Positions 21,241-32,893 of a stretch of 64,000 nt of DNA are shown in pieces. Each line of letters begins with the position of its first letter. Within the stretch, counting starts at the first letter, position 1. The DNA is from Cherax quadricarinatus (lineage: Eukaryota; Arthropoda; Malacostraca; Decapoda; Parastacidae). Below the pieces are notes generated by a model. That model did no database searches and had not been told where the DNA came from. It saw only the letters and a program-made list of their open reading frames with translations. The position numbers and the translations under genes are program-made. Location of the stretch: positions 17,724,224 through 17,788,223 of the forward strand of contig NC_091369.1 in the NCBI RefSeq assembly GCF_038502225.1, read 5' to 3'.

Positions 21241-23379
21241 ATGGAGAACCCAGTCCATGAACCCACTACCCCCGGGCCCCTTCTTGATACCGCACCCCAT
21301 TCTGACCCTGCCTTGTTTTTTGACCACTCTTCGGACACTCCTGATGCCCCTGTACCTCTTGCTGGTGCTGTTTCCTCACCCGCTTCAGGTACCGGGGCTT
21401 CAACTGACTCCTTCGATTTGTCTGACCTCCGCTCTCCTTTGACTATGCTTCCGGCCTCTCCCTTTATGGTACGGCAATTTTCGAATCGCCAGCCTGTTTC
21501 ACGATGGACCAATTTCGGTCCTCCTCCTAAACGCCAACGACAATCTCCTGATGATGTTCCTTCGTTACCTTCCCATTCTACTCGGAAAAGACCGACACGT
21601 CATGCACTCCCTCTCCACGCTCAGTTTTGGACCACACAATGGACTAAATTCTTTACTTTAAGACAGACTTCTTCTTCTGCCTATCTTTCTGACCATAGTA
21701 TTGGCAAAGTGCTCCTGCGCCATGTTGGTAGAGATACAGTGGACCCCCTCTTAACGATCACCTCCCAATGCGACCAATTATGTAAGTGTATTTATGTAAG
21801 TGCTTTTGTACGTGTATGTTTGGGGGTCTGAAATGGACTAATCTACTTCACAATATTCCTTATGGGAACAAATTTGGTCAGTACTGGCACCTGAACATAC
21901 TTCTGGAATGAAAAAATATCGTTAACCAGGGGTCCACTGTATTTCATTTCATGCTCTCAAGAGCGGTACGTGCATCGTCACTGTCCAGAATGCTACCCAA
22001 GCTCATGATCTCTCTCTCCTTTCGCATATCGATACTACTCCTATCACTATTGAAAAACATCTTTCTCTCAATTCTTGTAGTGGTACTGTCATTCTGCCCC
22101 ATACCATAGTCCAACAGAATTTCCAGTCATGTGGCAATGACATTCTTGAACAGCTGGAACTCCAGAATCTCCCAGTCCTCAAAGTAGACACTTAGGTCCT
22201 TCCTGCCTGCGGGTGGAGACGATACCCTTGCAATGTGGCTCACTTAACTTTTGACAGCCGTGAACTCCCGTCCTCTGTTTATGTTGCGGGACATTGGTTA
22301 CAAGTTCGAAAGGTGATCCCTACACCGCAACAGTGTAGAAATTGCTGGCGTTTTGGTCACCCAGCGAAATATTGCAGATCTATAGCTGAATGCCCAGTCT
22401 GTGATGCCGACAACCATTCTAATACCTCTTGCAGTCAACCTCCATCTTGCCTTAATTGTAATGAGGCTCACCCTTCGTACTCTCGCCTTTGCCAGGCCTA
22501 CTTAAATGAGCGTGAAATCCGTTGCCTCAAAGAGGCAGAAGGTCTCCCTTATGCTATGGCAGTTACTCATCTCCGCCTCCAAGGGAGACTACCCCGTGTT
22601 TCTTATTCTCGTGTTTCAAAACGTCCCCCCACTTCTGGGGTCCCATCTTCTGCAGCCTCCTCTGTTGTTACCCCTCCCATAGTCACTCCGGTATCTAATC
22701 CTTTTGCTGTCCTTGGCTCTGATGTCCCGACTACAACTCAATATGTTCTCACATCTTTGGTTCCTTCCTCACAAGCCCCGGTATCGACAAGACCTCGTAT
22801 GACACCTAATACCAATTGCCCCTCTACTTCTCAGAAGTCCAAAAAATACCCATTGCTCAAATCTCCTTTGCCCCTCCTTCCCTTCTTCCACCTCCGCATT
22901 TTGCCTTTCCAGTCTCTGTGCCTAGTTCTTCCCCTCTCTCGGGCTCTATTACAAGTGTGGAGGTTCACCCTCCTCCTCATACTATGCCTTCCACCCCCTT
23001 CCCCTCCCAAGTTTCTCCCTCTTCTGCCACCTCCCAGGTTTCTGCCTCTTCTGTCCCCTCCCACACTTCTTCTCCAGTCCCCTACACTCTTTCGTCCCCC
23101 TCTACTTTGGTACAGTCCATTACTGTCCCAATCTTTACTCACCCTCCTCCTCCTACCTCCAATATTGTCTCCCATACATCTTTGAATTCAGAAACACTTG
23201 AAGCCATTTCAGAATATATTGCAGAGACTAAACCTTCAATGGACACTGATCCACCTGTTCCTTCTCTTCCCTCTCCTCCATCTCCACAACTCCATTCTTA
23301 GCAACGCTCCATTCCTTCACTGCTTGAACGTCTTCCAATGCCACCGCACGTTGACTTTTCTAACCCCTCTAGTCCGTAG
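21241..23379 (+). pseudogene. I-clade LINE ORF1 (gag-like), broken
   Basis: The likely start is the ATG at 21241 (MENPVHEPTTPGP), after a T-rich leader. A Pro/Ser-rich N-terminus leads to a central nucleic-acid-binding part, cut by a MITE at 21737-21939. A TAG at about 22192 and a frameshift follow. Three zinc knuckles come next: CRNCWRFGHPAKYC, CPVCDADNHSNTSC and CLNCNEAHPSYSRLC; the first two are C-x2-C-x4-H-x4-C and the third is C-x2-C-x3-H-x6-C. A long Ser/Pro-rich tail ends at TAG 23377-23379, again through a frameshift near 22830. In I-type elements ORF1 binds the LINE RNA. Confidence 0.8.
21737..21939. mobile_element. 203-bp Tigger-type MITE, copy 1
   Basis: Ends CAGTGGACCCCCTCTTAACG and CCAGGGGTCCACTG are flanked by TA (21735-21736, 21940-21941). 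It sits inside ORF1 of the I-clade LINE. The paralogous LINE at about 44030-44060 reads GTAGAGATATTTCCTTTC without the insert, giving the empty site. Copies of the same length are at 37081-37283 and 37557-37759. Confidence 0.95.
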
Positions 23380-24790
23380 GTGCCCTTCCCAACTGATTCC
23401 TGGTATTTTCTTCATGGCCTATTTACACTGGAATACCCGCAGCCTCGGGTAATCGGGGTGAGCTTCAGATGTTGCTTTCCAAGTTTTCCCCTGTTGGTGC
23501 TTGCTTACAAGAACCAAAATTACACTCAACTGTTTTCCAACCTATCTCAGGCTATAATTTATTGTATTCTTCGGATCCTTTCTCAGATGGGACCTTTAAT
23601 GAAAGTGCCCTTCTTCTACGCAATGATGTTCCGTACTGTCAGCTATTTGTCCATACCTCGCTGCATTACACTGCAGCCCGTATCCACTTGAATAAGTGGT
23701 TTACAATATGCTCTTTATATCTCTCTCCTTCTCGAGCATTTTCTATCCCAGATTTTGCCTTTCTTGTTACATCCTTACGACCACCACTTCTGTTATTTGG
23801 TGATTTTAATGCCCACCATTTCCTCTGGGGGGGGGTCTCATTGTGACTCTCGTGGCATCCAGTTGGAGGCTTTTCTCGCCTCTCACCCCCTCCATGTTTT
23901 AAATACGGGTAATCCCACCCATTTTCATCCTCGTACTTATATTCTCTCTTGCATCGATCTATCAGTCTGCTCTTCCTCCACTGCACTAGACTTCACCTGG
24001 TGTGTTCTCCCGGACTTACATGACAGCGATCATTTTCCAATCATTCTTACTTCTCCTTCATAATCACCACCTTTCCGTAGCCCTCGCTGGCAATTTGATC
24101 TGGCAAATTGGGACCTTTACTCGCAACTCACTGCTTTTAGTGAAGTTCCTTCTTCATCCTCCACTGATGAGCTCCTACACCTCTTCTCGACATCGGTTTT
24201 CACCACAGCTTCTCATTCTATACCCCAAACCTCAGGCAGGCATTCTCAGAAGTGCATGCCTTGGTGGTCTCCTGCTTGTGCTCATGCAGTACGTTTGAAA
24301 TGCGCTGCATGGGGTAGGTACCGGTGCAATAGAACCGATGAGAGATTTCTTGATTTTAAGCAGAAGCGTGCGATCTCTCACTGTGTCATCCGTGACACTA
24401 AACGCACTTGTTGGCGAGATTGTTTCCACCATCACCTCTGCTTCCTCTATGAGTGCAGTCTGGAAAAAAGTGAGGAAATTGAGCTGTAAATACTCTCCTG
24501 ACCCGGCTCCTGTTCTACGGGTCGCCAGTATTGATGTAGCAAACCCTCTTGATGTTGCCATTGAAATTGGCACTCATCTGCTCCATATTTCCCGGGGGCT
24601 CCATCTATGCCCCTCGTTTCTTTCCTCAAAGTCTGCCAGAGAGTTAGTACCCTTGGACTTTTCTTCTCTCAGAGAAGAACAGTATAATGTGCCTTTTACA
24701 CTTCAGGAACTGTAGGCAACACTCTCAGCTTGCCGATCATTGGCAGCTGGGCTGACGACATTCATATTCGTATGTTACAACATTTACATC

Positions 24791-25414
24791 GTTGTTAGGT
24801 AAGACACATATGCAACAGTTAGGTATCTTTATTTCGAAACGTTTCGCCTACACAGTAGGCTTCTTCAGTCGAGTACAGAAAAGTTGATAGAAGCAGAAGA
24901 TACTTGAAGGCGATGTAATCAGTCCATCACCCTTGAAGTTTTGAGGTGGTCAGTCCCTCCTATCTGACAGAGTGAACATTAAAATGTTCACTGTCAGACA
25001 CTGCAACACAAGGGTATCTTGGTACAGACCTGAAATCAACTTTGCCAACTTCTACTAGTGAGAATGGCTGGATTTGAGAGGGACCTGACCTTCCAACAAC
25101 AACATTCTTACCTCTACTAGTGGCCTACATCTCACCTCCTGGCAGTATATAGGCTCCATCCTATCACTTCAACTCCATATTGTTTCAGACTATGGAACAT
25201 TACTCTTCTCCAGACTGAGGGACTGACCACCTCAAAACTTCAAGGGTGATGGACTGATTACATCGTCTTCAAGTATCTTCTGCTTCTATCAACTTTTCTG
25301 TACTCGACTGAAGAAGCCTACTGTGTAGGCGAAACGTTTCGAAATAAAGATACCTAACTGTTGCATATGTGTCTTACCTAACAACCTGTCGGTATTTTAT
25401 ACCATTTTAATGTT
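24791..25414. mobile_element. palindromic Penelope-related element 1
   Basis: Two arms of about 170 bases (24791-24959 and 25217-25386) are near-perfect inverted repeats around a 257-base centre. Beyond the right arm a 28-base end contains GGTATTTTATACC. The insertion is flanked by CAACATTTACATC at 24778-24790 and 25415-25427. Each arm carries CTGAAGAAGCCTACTGTG then TAGGCGAAACGTTTCG, a hammerhead-like motif also present in the terminal sequence of the Penelope-like element at 40772-51900. No protein is encoded. Confidence 0.85.
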
Positions 25415-27024
25415 CAACATTTACATCAGCAGCCCTTGTAGTCCTTTTACACCTCTTCAAAATTATTTGGGCTCAAGGAGTTCTTCCCCAGCTGTGGAAA
25501 TCTGCCATTGTTCTCCCTTTCCGCAAGCCGGGTACTACGGGACATGATGCCTCCCACTATCGTCCCATCACTCTTACTAGTGCAGCTTGCAAAGTGATGG
25601 AACGTCTGGTAAATCGATGTTTAATGTGGTATTTAGAGACACACAACAGTCTCTCCACTAGTCACTATGGCTTTTGTAAGGGCCGTTCTACCATATACCC
25701 TTTACTACGCTTGGATACGTATGTTCGTAATGCCTTTACGAATAATCACTCAGTTATTGCCATATTTTTTGACCTTGAGAAAGCATATGACACAACTTGG
25801 AGGTATAATATTTTGGCCCAAGCCCACTCCTTAGGCCTCTGAGGCAATCTACCATCCTTCCTTAAGAACTTTTTAAGTGACAGACATTTCCGTGTTTGAG
25901 TCAATAATGTGCTTTCCCCGGACTTCGTCCAAGCTGAAGGCATCCCTCAGGGATGTGTTCTGAGCACAACACTTTTTTCTCCTTGCTATTAATTATTTGG
26001 CCTCTGTTCTTCCACCCAATGTTGGTCATCACTCTATGTTGATGACTTCACTATTGCTTGTGCAGGCGCTGACTGTCATCTCATTACAGTTTCTCTCCAG
26101 CATGCGGTCGACCGTGTTTCCAATTGGGCCACTGCGCATGGGTTTAAATTTTACAGTACCAAACCTCACCAAATTACTTTCACTAGACGCTCTGTCATCT
26201 CCGATCATCCTTTGTACATCTATGGCTCCCGTATCCCTGAACGTAATAGTCAGGTTTCTAGGCCTTCTCTTTGACCGTAGGTTATCCTGGAAACCTCACA
26301 TTACCCTCTGAAGGCAACTTGTCACAGCTGACTGAACCTTCTTAAAACCCTTGCTCATCTTTCATGGGGAGCTGATCGTCGAACTCTGCTTCGCCTATAT
26401 TCAGCCCTCATTTTATCGAAACTCGATTATGGTGACCAGATTTATTCAGCAGCCTCTCCTGCTACTCTCTCTAGCCTTAACCCCATCCATCACCAAGGAT
26501 TATGTTTATACCTTGGTGCTTTTCGCTCTTCCCCTGTTGAGAGCCTCTATGCAGAAGCGAATGTTCCATCCTTGTCTGATCGCCGTGATGCCCATTGCCT
26601 TCACTACTATGTACGCTGTCAGGATCTCCACAATCCTTCCATTTATAGAATGGTCACCGATATTAGTAGACATTCTTTATTTGTTCGTCGTCCCTGTTTG
26701 CTCCGTCCCTTTTCTCTTCGCCTACATACGCTCTTGTCTTCCCTTCAGTTACCACCTTTGTATGTTCATGTAGCATCTCACTTTTCCCTACCCCCCTGGG
26801 AAGTTCCAGCTGTTCGGGTCTGTTCTTTCTCACTCCCTTGCTTGAAAGCCCAACTGCCTACAGTGGCTTCCCGCTCTCTTTTTCTTGATCACTTCCACTC
26901 TCCTTCTCATGCCATCGCTGTGTACACAGATGGCTCTAAGTCTTCAAACGGTGTCGGATTCACAGCAGTGTTTCCGGACAGCGTTGTGTGAGGGCATTTA
27001 CTATCTTCGGCTAGCATTTTTACT

Positions 27025-27373
27025 GTTGTGCAAGAATGGTATATAATACCGACAAGATGAAATTAAAACACATGTGCAACATCTGGGTATCTTTTTTGTA
27101 GACGTTTCGCCATCCAGTGGCTTTATCAATACAAATTCCAGGACATAACTTGAAGAGAGTAGGACTATATACAGAAGATGAGGTAATCAGTCCCTCAACC
27201 TAGGAGTGGGTGCGAAGAGCACCTAATCCTAAGTTGAGGGACTGATTACCTCATCTTCTGTATATAGTCCTACTGTCTTCAAGTTATGTCCTGGAATTTG
27301 CATTGATAAAGCCACTAGATGGCGAAACGTCTACAATAAAGATACCCAGATGTTGCACATGTGTCTTAATTTC
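27025..27373. mobile_element. palindromic Penelope-related element 2
   Basis: Arms 27059-27201 and 27233-27373 form a long inverted repeat with a ~30-base loop; GGTATATAATACC lies outside the left arm. It is flanked by AGCATTTTTACT at 27013-27024 and 27374-27385. The paralogous LINE at about 48490-48510 has the uninterrupted sequence, so both ends are certain. The arms contain GATAAAGCCACTAGATGGCG then AAACGTCT, a variant of the motif in element 1. Confidence 0.9.
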
Positions 27374-28397
27374 AGCATTTTTACTCCTGAATTGTATGCC
27401 ATCCTTGCAGCACTTACTCGTATCACATCTATGCCTGTGTCATCATTTGTGGTAGTCTCAGACTCCCTTAGTGCTCTACAGGCTATACGAAAATTTGATA
27501 CACCTCACCCCCTAGTTCTCCGTATCCAACTGTGGCTATGCCGTATCTCTACCAAGCATTAAGACATTGTTTTTTGTTGGGTCCCTGGTCATGCCGACGT
27601 ACAGGGCAATGAACAGGCAGACACTGCTGTGCGGTCAGCAGTACATGACCTACCAATTTCATATAGAGGTGTTCCATTTCTGGACTATTTTGCTGTATAA
27701 GCTACCCACCTTCACACCCGTTGGCAACAACGTTGGTCAACTCTGCTCGGTAACAAACTTCATTCTATTAAACCGAGCATAGGTTACTGGCCGTCTTGTC
27801 ATCAGTGCCGAGGTTGGGAGACTACTCTCTCCCGCCTTCGCATTGGCCACACTCGTCTTACTCATGGGTATCTTATGGAGAGGCACCCTGTTCCTCTCTG
27901 TGAGCAGTGTCAAGTTCCAGTATCGATTAGCCACATTCTGTTAGACTGCCCTCTCTATCAACGAGCACGCAGAATTTGCCTCCAACGTCATCTCCGCTCT
28001 ACTACTCTCTCTTTACCTTCCCTTCTTGCTGATGGACCCTTCTTTAATCCTGACTCTCTCATTGATTTCGTGACAACGACTGATTTACTCCACAAACTCT
28101 GATGATGATACCTTTCTCACTCCCCTCAGCCCTGTCTACCTCAGTCTCTTGCTGCCCTCTACCCTTACACCATCCACTGCCCTGCTGTTCTCCATAACCT
28201 ATTACTCGTCCATCTCTCTCTTGCCACCTGACACCCTCGCTTCCTTCCTGCCCTGCAGCGCTGTATAGCCCTTGAGGCTTATTGCTTCTTTTTGATTATA
28301 ATAATAATAATAATCTGTACAGCTCTCATTTTCACACTCCTACAACAAGCAGTATCACTTTTTAATTTTTTTTTACCTGTATTATGCATTGTCAGTA

Positions 28398-28740
28398 CAG
28401 TGGACCCCCGGATATCGTAGGCATCAGATTTCGTAATATTCGGCAATCGTAACATTTTTTCGTCAGAATATTGGCTCGGTGATTGTCATTTAGTTTGGTA
28501 ATAGTCATTCGTCCTTAACGTGTCCGAGTGGCTTGAGACACCATTTACAGTCAGTGTGTCATTGTTTATCAGCCAGTGAACATAATCCCACATCTTCATT
28601 CAAACATTTCGTAATATTGTATTCATTTTAGTGCTTGCAACTGCTAAATAAGCCACCATGGGCCAAAAGAAAGCTCTTAAGTGCCAGCCCCTTGGTAAAG
28701 AAGGCAATAAACATGATAGAATTCAAGAAAGAACACACCA
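28398..28740 (+). mobile_element. Tigger 5' end fragment with transposase start
   Basis: CAGTGGACCCCCGGATATCG follows TA at 28396-28397. About 260 bases on, AAGCCACCATGGGCCAAAAG opens a frame MGQKKALKCQPLGKEGNK that matches the start of Tigger transposases here (MGLKKASSANPTG at 34532). The copy stops soon after, so only the 5' end remains. Confidence 0.7.
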
Positions 28741-28916
28741 ACTAGGGTACTTCCCCACAAACACCAGCCAGGGCACTTCCCCACACACATAAGAACATAA
28801 GAAAGGAGGAGCACTGTAATAAGCCTGTTGCCCATACTAGGCAGGTCCTTCACAAATCCAGCCCACTAACAGAATAAACGCTACCCAAGCAATAATCTTT
28901 GATAATTCCATTTACT

Positions 28917-29113
28917 TTCCATGGGGAAGTGGAACAGAATTCTTCCTCCGTAAGCCATGCATGTTGTAAGAGGCGACTAAAATGCCAGGAGAAAGGGCCT
29001 AGTAACCCCTTCTCCTGTATAAATTACTAAATTTAAAAAGAGAAACTTTTGTTTTTCTTTTTGGGCCACCCTGCCTTGGTGGGATACAGCCGGTGCGTTA
29101 AAAGAAAGAAAAT
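28917..29113 (+). mobile_element. SINE-like unit: RTE leader joined to RTE tail
   Basis: Flanked by ATTCCATTTACT (28905-28916) and ATTCTATTTACT (29114-29125), one mismatch. Its first half contains CTAGTAACCCCTTCTCCTGT, matching the leader of the RTE-type LINE upstream of its endonuclease (about 16330-16350). Its second half has GGGCCACCCTGCCTTGGTGG, matching the RTE 3' tail. It is about 197 bases and codes for nothing; it probably borrows RTE machinery. Confidence 0.75.
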
Positions 29114-30331
29114 ATTCTATTTACTCAAGTGCAAGTCTCACTCAAATCCAACTCCTCTCACTCGTATATTTATCCAACCTAAATTTGAAACTACCCAAGG
29201 TTTTAACTTCGATAACCCTACTAGGCAGACCATACCACTCATCAAATACCCTGTTAGCAAACCAGTACTTTCCTATATCCTTTCAAAATGTAAACTTGTC
29301 TAATTTGAATCCATTATTGTTGGTTCTATCTTGGAGGGATATCCTCAAAACCTTATTCTGTAATATGGAGACCAGAACTGAGCTGTGTAATCTAGGTGAG
29401 TCCTTACTAATGATGTATAAAGCTGTAATATAACTGCTGGACTTTTGTTGCTTACACTTCTAGAAATAAATCCAAGTAATCTGTTTGCTTTATTACGTAT
29501 GCTTAGGCATTGCTGTCATAGTTTAAGGTTGCTGCTTACCATAACCCCCAAATCCTTTTCGCAGTCTGTATTGCTAGGTTCTGCCTTATTTAACTTATAA
29601 GTGCAACTAGGGTAAGGACACTCCCGAGCTTCAAAACCTTGCATTTCTCTACATTGAACTGCATCTGCCACTTTTCTGACTAGGAACTGAGTTTGTCTAA
29701 ATCCTCCTAAAGTTCCATGACTTCTTCGTTTGAATCAGTTATCCTACTATCTTTGTGTCATCGGCGAATTTGCTCATATCACTAGTAATTCCCTCATCAA
29801 GGTCATTTATATATTATAAACAACAATGGGCCTAAGACTGATCCCTGTGGAATGCCACTTGTTACAGATCCTCACTCAGATTAGCCCTGTTTATGCATAC
29901 TCTCTGCTTCTTATTGGTGAGCCATGACTCAATCTATGACAGCACTTTTCCCCCAGTGCCATGAGCTGCCACTTTCTTTAACAGTCTCCAGTGCAGTACT
30001 CTATCAAAAGTCTTATTAAAATCTAAATAAACAATATCGAATTCTTTATCATGATCAACGGCCTCAAAAGCTTTACTGAAGAAGGTTAATAAATTAGGCA
30101 GGAATTGTCCCTCATTAATCCATGCAGAGTATCATTAATTAAATTATGCTTACCCAGATGGCTTCTTATAATATCAGCTATAATTGACTCTAGTAATTTG
30201 CCTACAAATGAGGTCAGGCTTATTGGGCGGTAATTTGACAGTAATGACTTGTCCCCCTGCTTTATAAATAGGAATTACATTAGCCATCTTCCACATATCA
30301 GACACTACACCTGTGTGATGAGAAATATTAA

Positions 30332-30548
30332 CCCTTAAACTGTCCAAGCAGATCTACGTTCACATGCGTAGTGCTCCAAAAGTAGATCTATGTTGCTTTT
30401 ACATATTTTCAAATATAACAAAAAAAAAAAAGTAGATCAAAGTTTTTTACATGTTTTCGAATGTAAAAAAAAAAAAAAGAAGATCTACTTTTTTTACATA
30501 CTTTCAAATGTTGAAAAAACATAGATCTAGGTTTGGACAGTTTAAGGG
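30332..30548. mobile_element. piggyBac-like MITE, 217 bp
   Basis: TTAA on both sides (30328-30331, 30549-30552) and inverted termini CCCTTAAACTGTCCAA. The interior is a run of GTAGATCTA and poly-A blocks in inverted arrangement. TTAA targeting and CCC termini fit the piggyBac superfamily. It interrupts the minus-strand CR1-like LINE. Confidence 0.85.
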
Positions 30549-31717
30549 TTAAAGATATTAGTCAGTGGTTCACAAAGTTCCATTTTGCGCTCTTTAAGAA
30601 CCTTTGAAAAAAGTTCATCAGGGCCTGGGGATTTATTTTGCTTTAATCACTCTATCTGTTTGAGAACCTTTCTGCTAGTGACTGTGATATTGCATAATTT
30701 ATCTTCAGGCCCACTAAAAAACCTAATTATTGGGATATTATTAGTGTGTTCCTGAGTGAAAACTGAAAGAAAATAGAGCACATTCCATTCTCCTAGTCAG
30801 TAAGATGCCCAGAGTTATTTTTAAGGGGACCTATTTTATCTCTTATGTTCTATAAACTTGGAAAAAACTTTTTGGGTTAGTTTTCAAATCCCTAGCAACC
30901 TTAATTTCGTAGTCCTGTTTCGCTTTTCTTATCCCCTTTTTAACGTCCCTCTTAACTCGTTAACTGTCCAAATGTAGATTTATGTTCTCTCGCCCAGCGC
31001 TCTGAATATTTTGAAGAAAAAAAAATTGTATTTTTTATAGAAATAAAGATTGCATTTTTCTACATGACATAGGATAAAAAAATTTCTTATAGGGTCAGTA
31101 CTCACCGAGATATGAGCCTGCGAATTTGGCCCTTGATGGTCATCTGACAGCAACATGGACTCCTGCCACTTGCAGAAGTGTTGCTGATATACCTTTTTTT
31201 TCTGGTTTTCATATTATTTTATATAATTTTTATGTTCTGATAATTACTATTTATAGTAGTTCTTGTGATTTGATAGCCAATCTTTGTTCTGACACTAATA
31301 TTAGGTACTGAAATAGTACTCAAATAGTCACAAACACAGTGACAGGTGAACATTGTCATCTACCTTAGTCACATACTATTGTCTAGATATATATATACAG
31401 TGGAACCTCTACTTGCGAGTTTAATCTGTTCCATGACCTTGCTCGCAACTGGATTTGCTCGTTTGCAGAGTCAATTTTCCTCATTTAAATTAATTGAAAT
31501 GCAATTAATCTGTTCCAGTGGAATTCTCTACTTCAATAATTTCGCTAATATCAACTCTACGGCTTATTTATCTATCTCACTTCATCTAATATGACATAAT
31601 AAACAATATAAATAACATACAAACCTGATATATACTCTAAAATAAATAAAATATATTCATGTGGTGTTAAGGGCGGTGTCGGCTGTGGATGAGTTTGTCT
31701 GGAGACCGGGCAAAATA

Positions 31718-32893
31718 CAGTGGACCCTTGAGTTTCGGCAGCCTCGACTTTCGTGAAATTCGGCCTTCGGTGAGTTTTTTTTGGCAAAATTTGGCCTCGA
31801 GTTTCGTGATGAGACTCATGTTTCGGCAACCATCCGGTACCCATCCGCCCGTCACCGCGCACACCAAGCCAGTCTCCCACGCCATTCATGCTCAGTTTAC
31901 CAACACATGACCATCACCCCGGGGTTTATACAATACATTTCATAATAATCCATTGTTTTTTGTGCTTGCAACTGCTAAATAAGTCATTGTGGACCCAAGG
32001 AAAGCTAGTGCATGCCCTTTGGTAAATAAAGTGAGGAACACGATCCAGAGGGATTTTGAAGGGTTTGAGGCAGACCCTGTCCCTGTCGACCCTCTGCCTG
32101 TTGTGGAAGGTGTTGTGGCATTGGGCAAGTCCATGGGGTTGGAGGTGAGTGACGGGGATGTGGAAGAGTTGGTGGAGGACCACAGGGAAGAGCTAACCAC
32201 TGACGAACTGCAAAAGCTTCAGCTGGAACAGGATCGGACCACAGCCGAGGAACTTGCTTCAGAGGAGGAGGAAAAGAGAGTGAAGGAGGTTCCTTCTTCA
32301 GTGATTAAGGACATGTGTGGAATGTGGAATGAGTTGCAAAGTTTTGTTGAAAAGTATCACCTGACCAAGCTGAAACAAGCCGTATATGCAACATGAACAA
32401 TGACAGTGTTGTGTCCCACTTCAGGGAAATCTTAAAGAAACGCCAGAAAAAGACCTCTCTGGACAGATATTTTGTGCGACAGGAGTCCAGTGGTTCTCAA
32501 GTTGTTCCCAGTGGCATTAAAAGAAGAAGGGAAGTAACCCCAGATAAGGACTTGCTACCTAAAGTCCTAATGGAAGGAGATTCTCCTTCCAAACAGTAGT
32601 GTACACCTTCCTTCTATCCCCTCCTCTCGTCTTCCATCCACCCAGAAGTCTTCAGTAAAGGTAAGTGTAATGTTATTATTTTTTATATGCATGTATGTAC
32701 TTGATTTCTCATTGATTTCAGTATATAAATCTTTATTTAATTTGAAAAAAATATTTTAATATTTTTGGGTGTCTGGAACAGATTAATTTTATTTCCATTA
32801 TTTCTTATGAGGAAAATGGTTTTGAGTTTCGTGAATTTCGACTTTCGGCAGGCTCTCTGGAACGGATTAATCACGAAACTCGGGGGTCCACTG
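31718..32893 (+). mobile_element. non-autonomous Tigger transposon, 1176 bp
   Basis: Ends CAGTGGACCCTTGAGTTTCG and the inverse of CAGTGGACCCCCGAGTTTCG, with TA at 31716-31717 and 32894-32895. The neighbouring tandem unit at 33081-33103 shows the uninterrupted target GCAAAATACTTCATG. It encodes only the ends of the transposase (next entry). Confidence 0.95.
31989..32599 (+). pseudogene. Tigger transposase, internally deleted
   Basis: The frame at 31989-32396 begins MDPRKASACPLVNKVRN (a start-type Tigger N-terminus) and jumps at once to the C-terminal region: RDFEGFEADP, VEELVEDHREELTTDEL, then PSSVIKDMCGMWNELQ. A frameshift at about 32395 leads to 32393-32599 with VVSHFREILKKRQKK, then SGIKRRREVTPDK and EGDSPSKQ. 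Alignment by eye with 34532-36282 shows the helix-turn-helix and the DDE catalytic domain are missing. The product, if any, could not catalyse transposition. Confidence 0.8.

Larger units (their letters stand above)
23414..28101 (+). pseudogene. I-clade LINE ORF2: endonuclease, RT and RNase H, broken
   Basis: Starts at ATG 23414 (MAYLHWNTRSLG) and is soon frameshifted. The APE endonuclease is recognisable by LQEPKLHS, LLFGDFNAHHFLWG and DLHDSDHFPIIL (about 23470-24060). The RT has RPITLTSAACK, IFFDLEKAYDTTW, AEGIPQGCVLS and SLYVDDFTIACA (about 25470-26070). The RNase H has AVYTDGSKSS, ELYAILAAL, VVSDSLSAL and WVPGHADVQGNEQADTA (about 26910-27640). A Cys/His C-terminus (CEQCQVPVSISHILLDC) follows. 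Many stops and two palindromic insertions disrupt it. The presence of RNase H downstream of RT is what places it in the I group. Confidence 0.85.
20567..28313 (+). mobile_element. full-length I-clade LINE with 14-bp target-site duplication
   Basis: The element is bounded by TCTGTACAGCTCTC at 20553-20566 and again at 28314-28327, and ends in ATAATAATAATAA. It has ORF1 with zinc knuckles and ORF2 with endonuclease, RT and RNase H. It has been hit by a 203-bp MITE (21737-21939) and two palindromic elements (24791-25414, 27025-27373); without them it is about 6.6 kb. A second copy of the family is at 42848-49327. Confidence 0.9.
28780..30951 (-). pseudogene. CR1-like LINE, RT and 3' end, degenerate
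   Basis: Read on the minus strand this is a CR1-like LINE: KRDVKKGIRKAKQDYE near 30950, an FSKAFEAVDHDKEFDIVYLD-like stretch near 30060-30000, SGIPQGSVLGPLLF-like near 29850, SKFADDTKIV-like near 29770, and the C-terminal GKYWFANRV region near 29260. It ends in the family 3' UTR (AAGGACCTGCCTAGTATGGG) and a TTCTTATGTTCTTATG tail near 28790-28810. Many stops are present. Its 5' part continues at 40566-40770, on the far side of a 9.6-kb piggyBac-like insertion. A 217-bp MITE and a SINE-like unit are also inserted. Confidence 0.75.
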
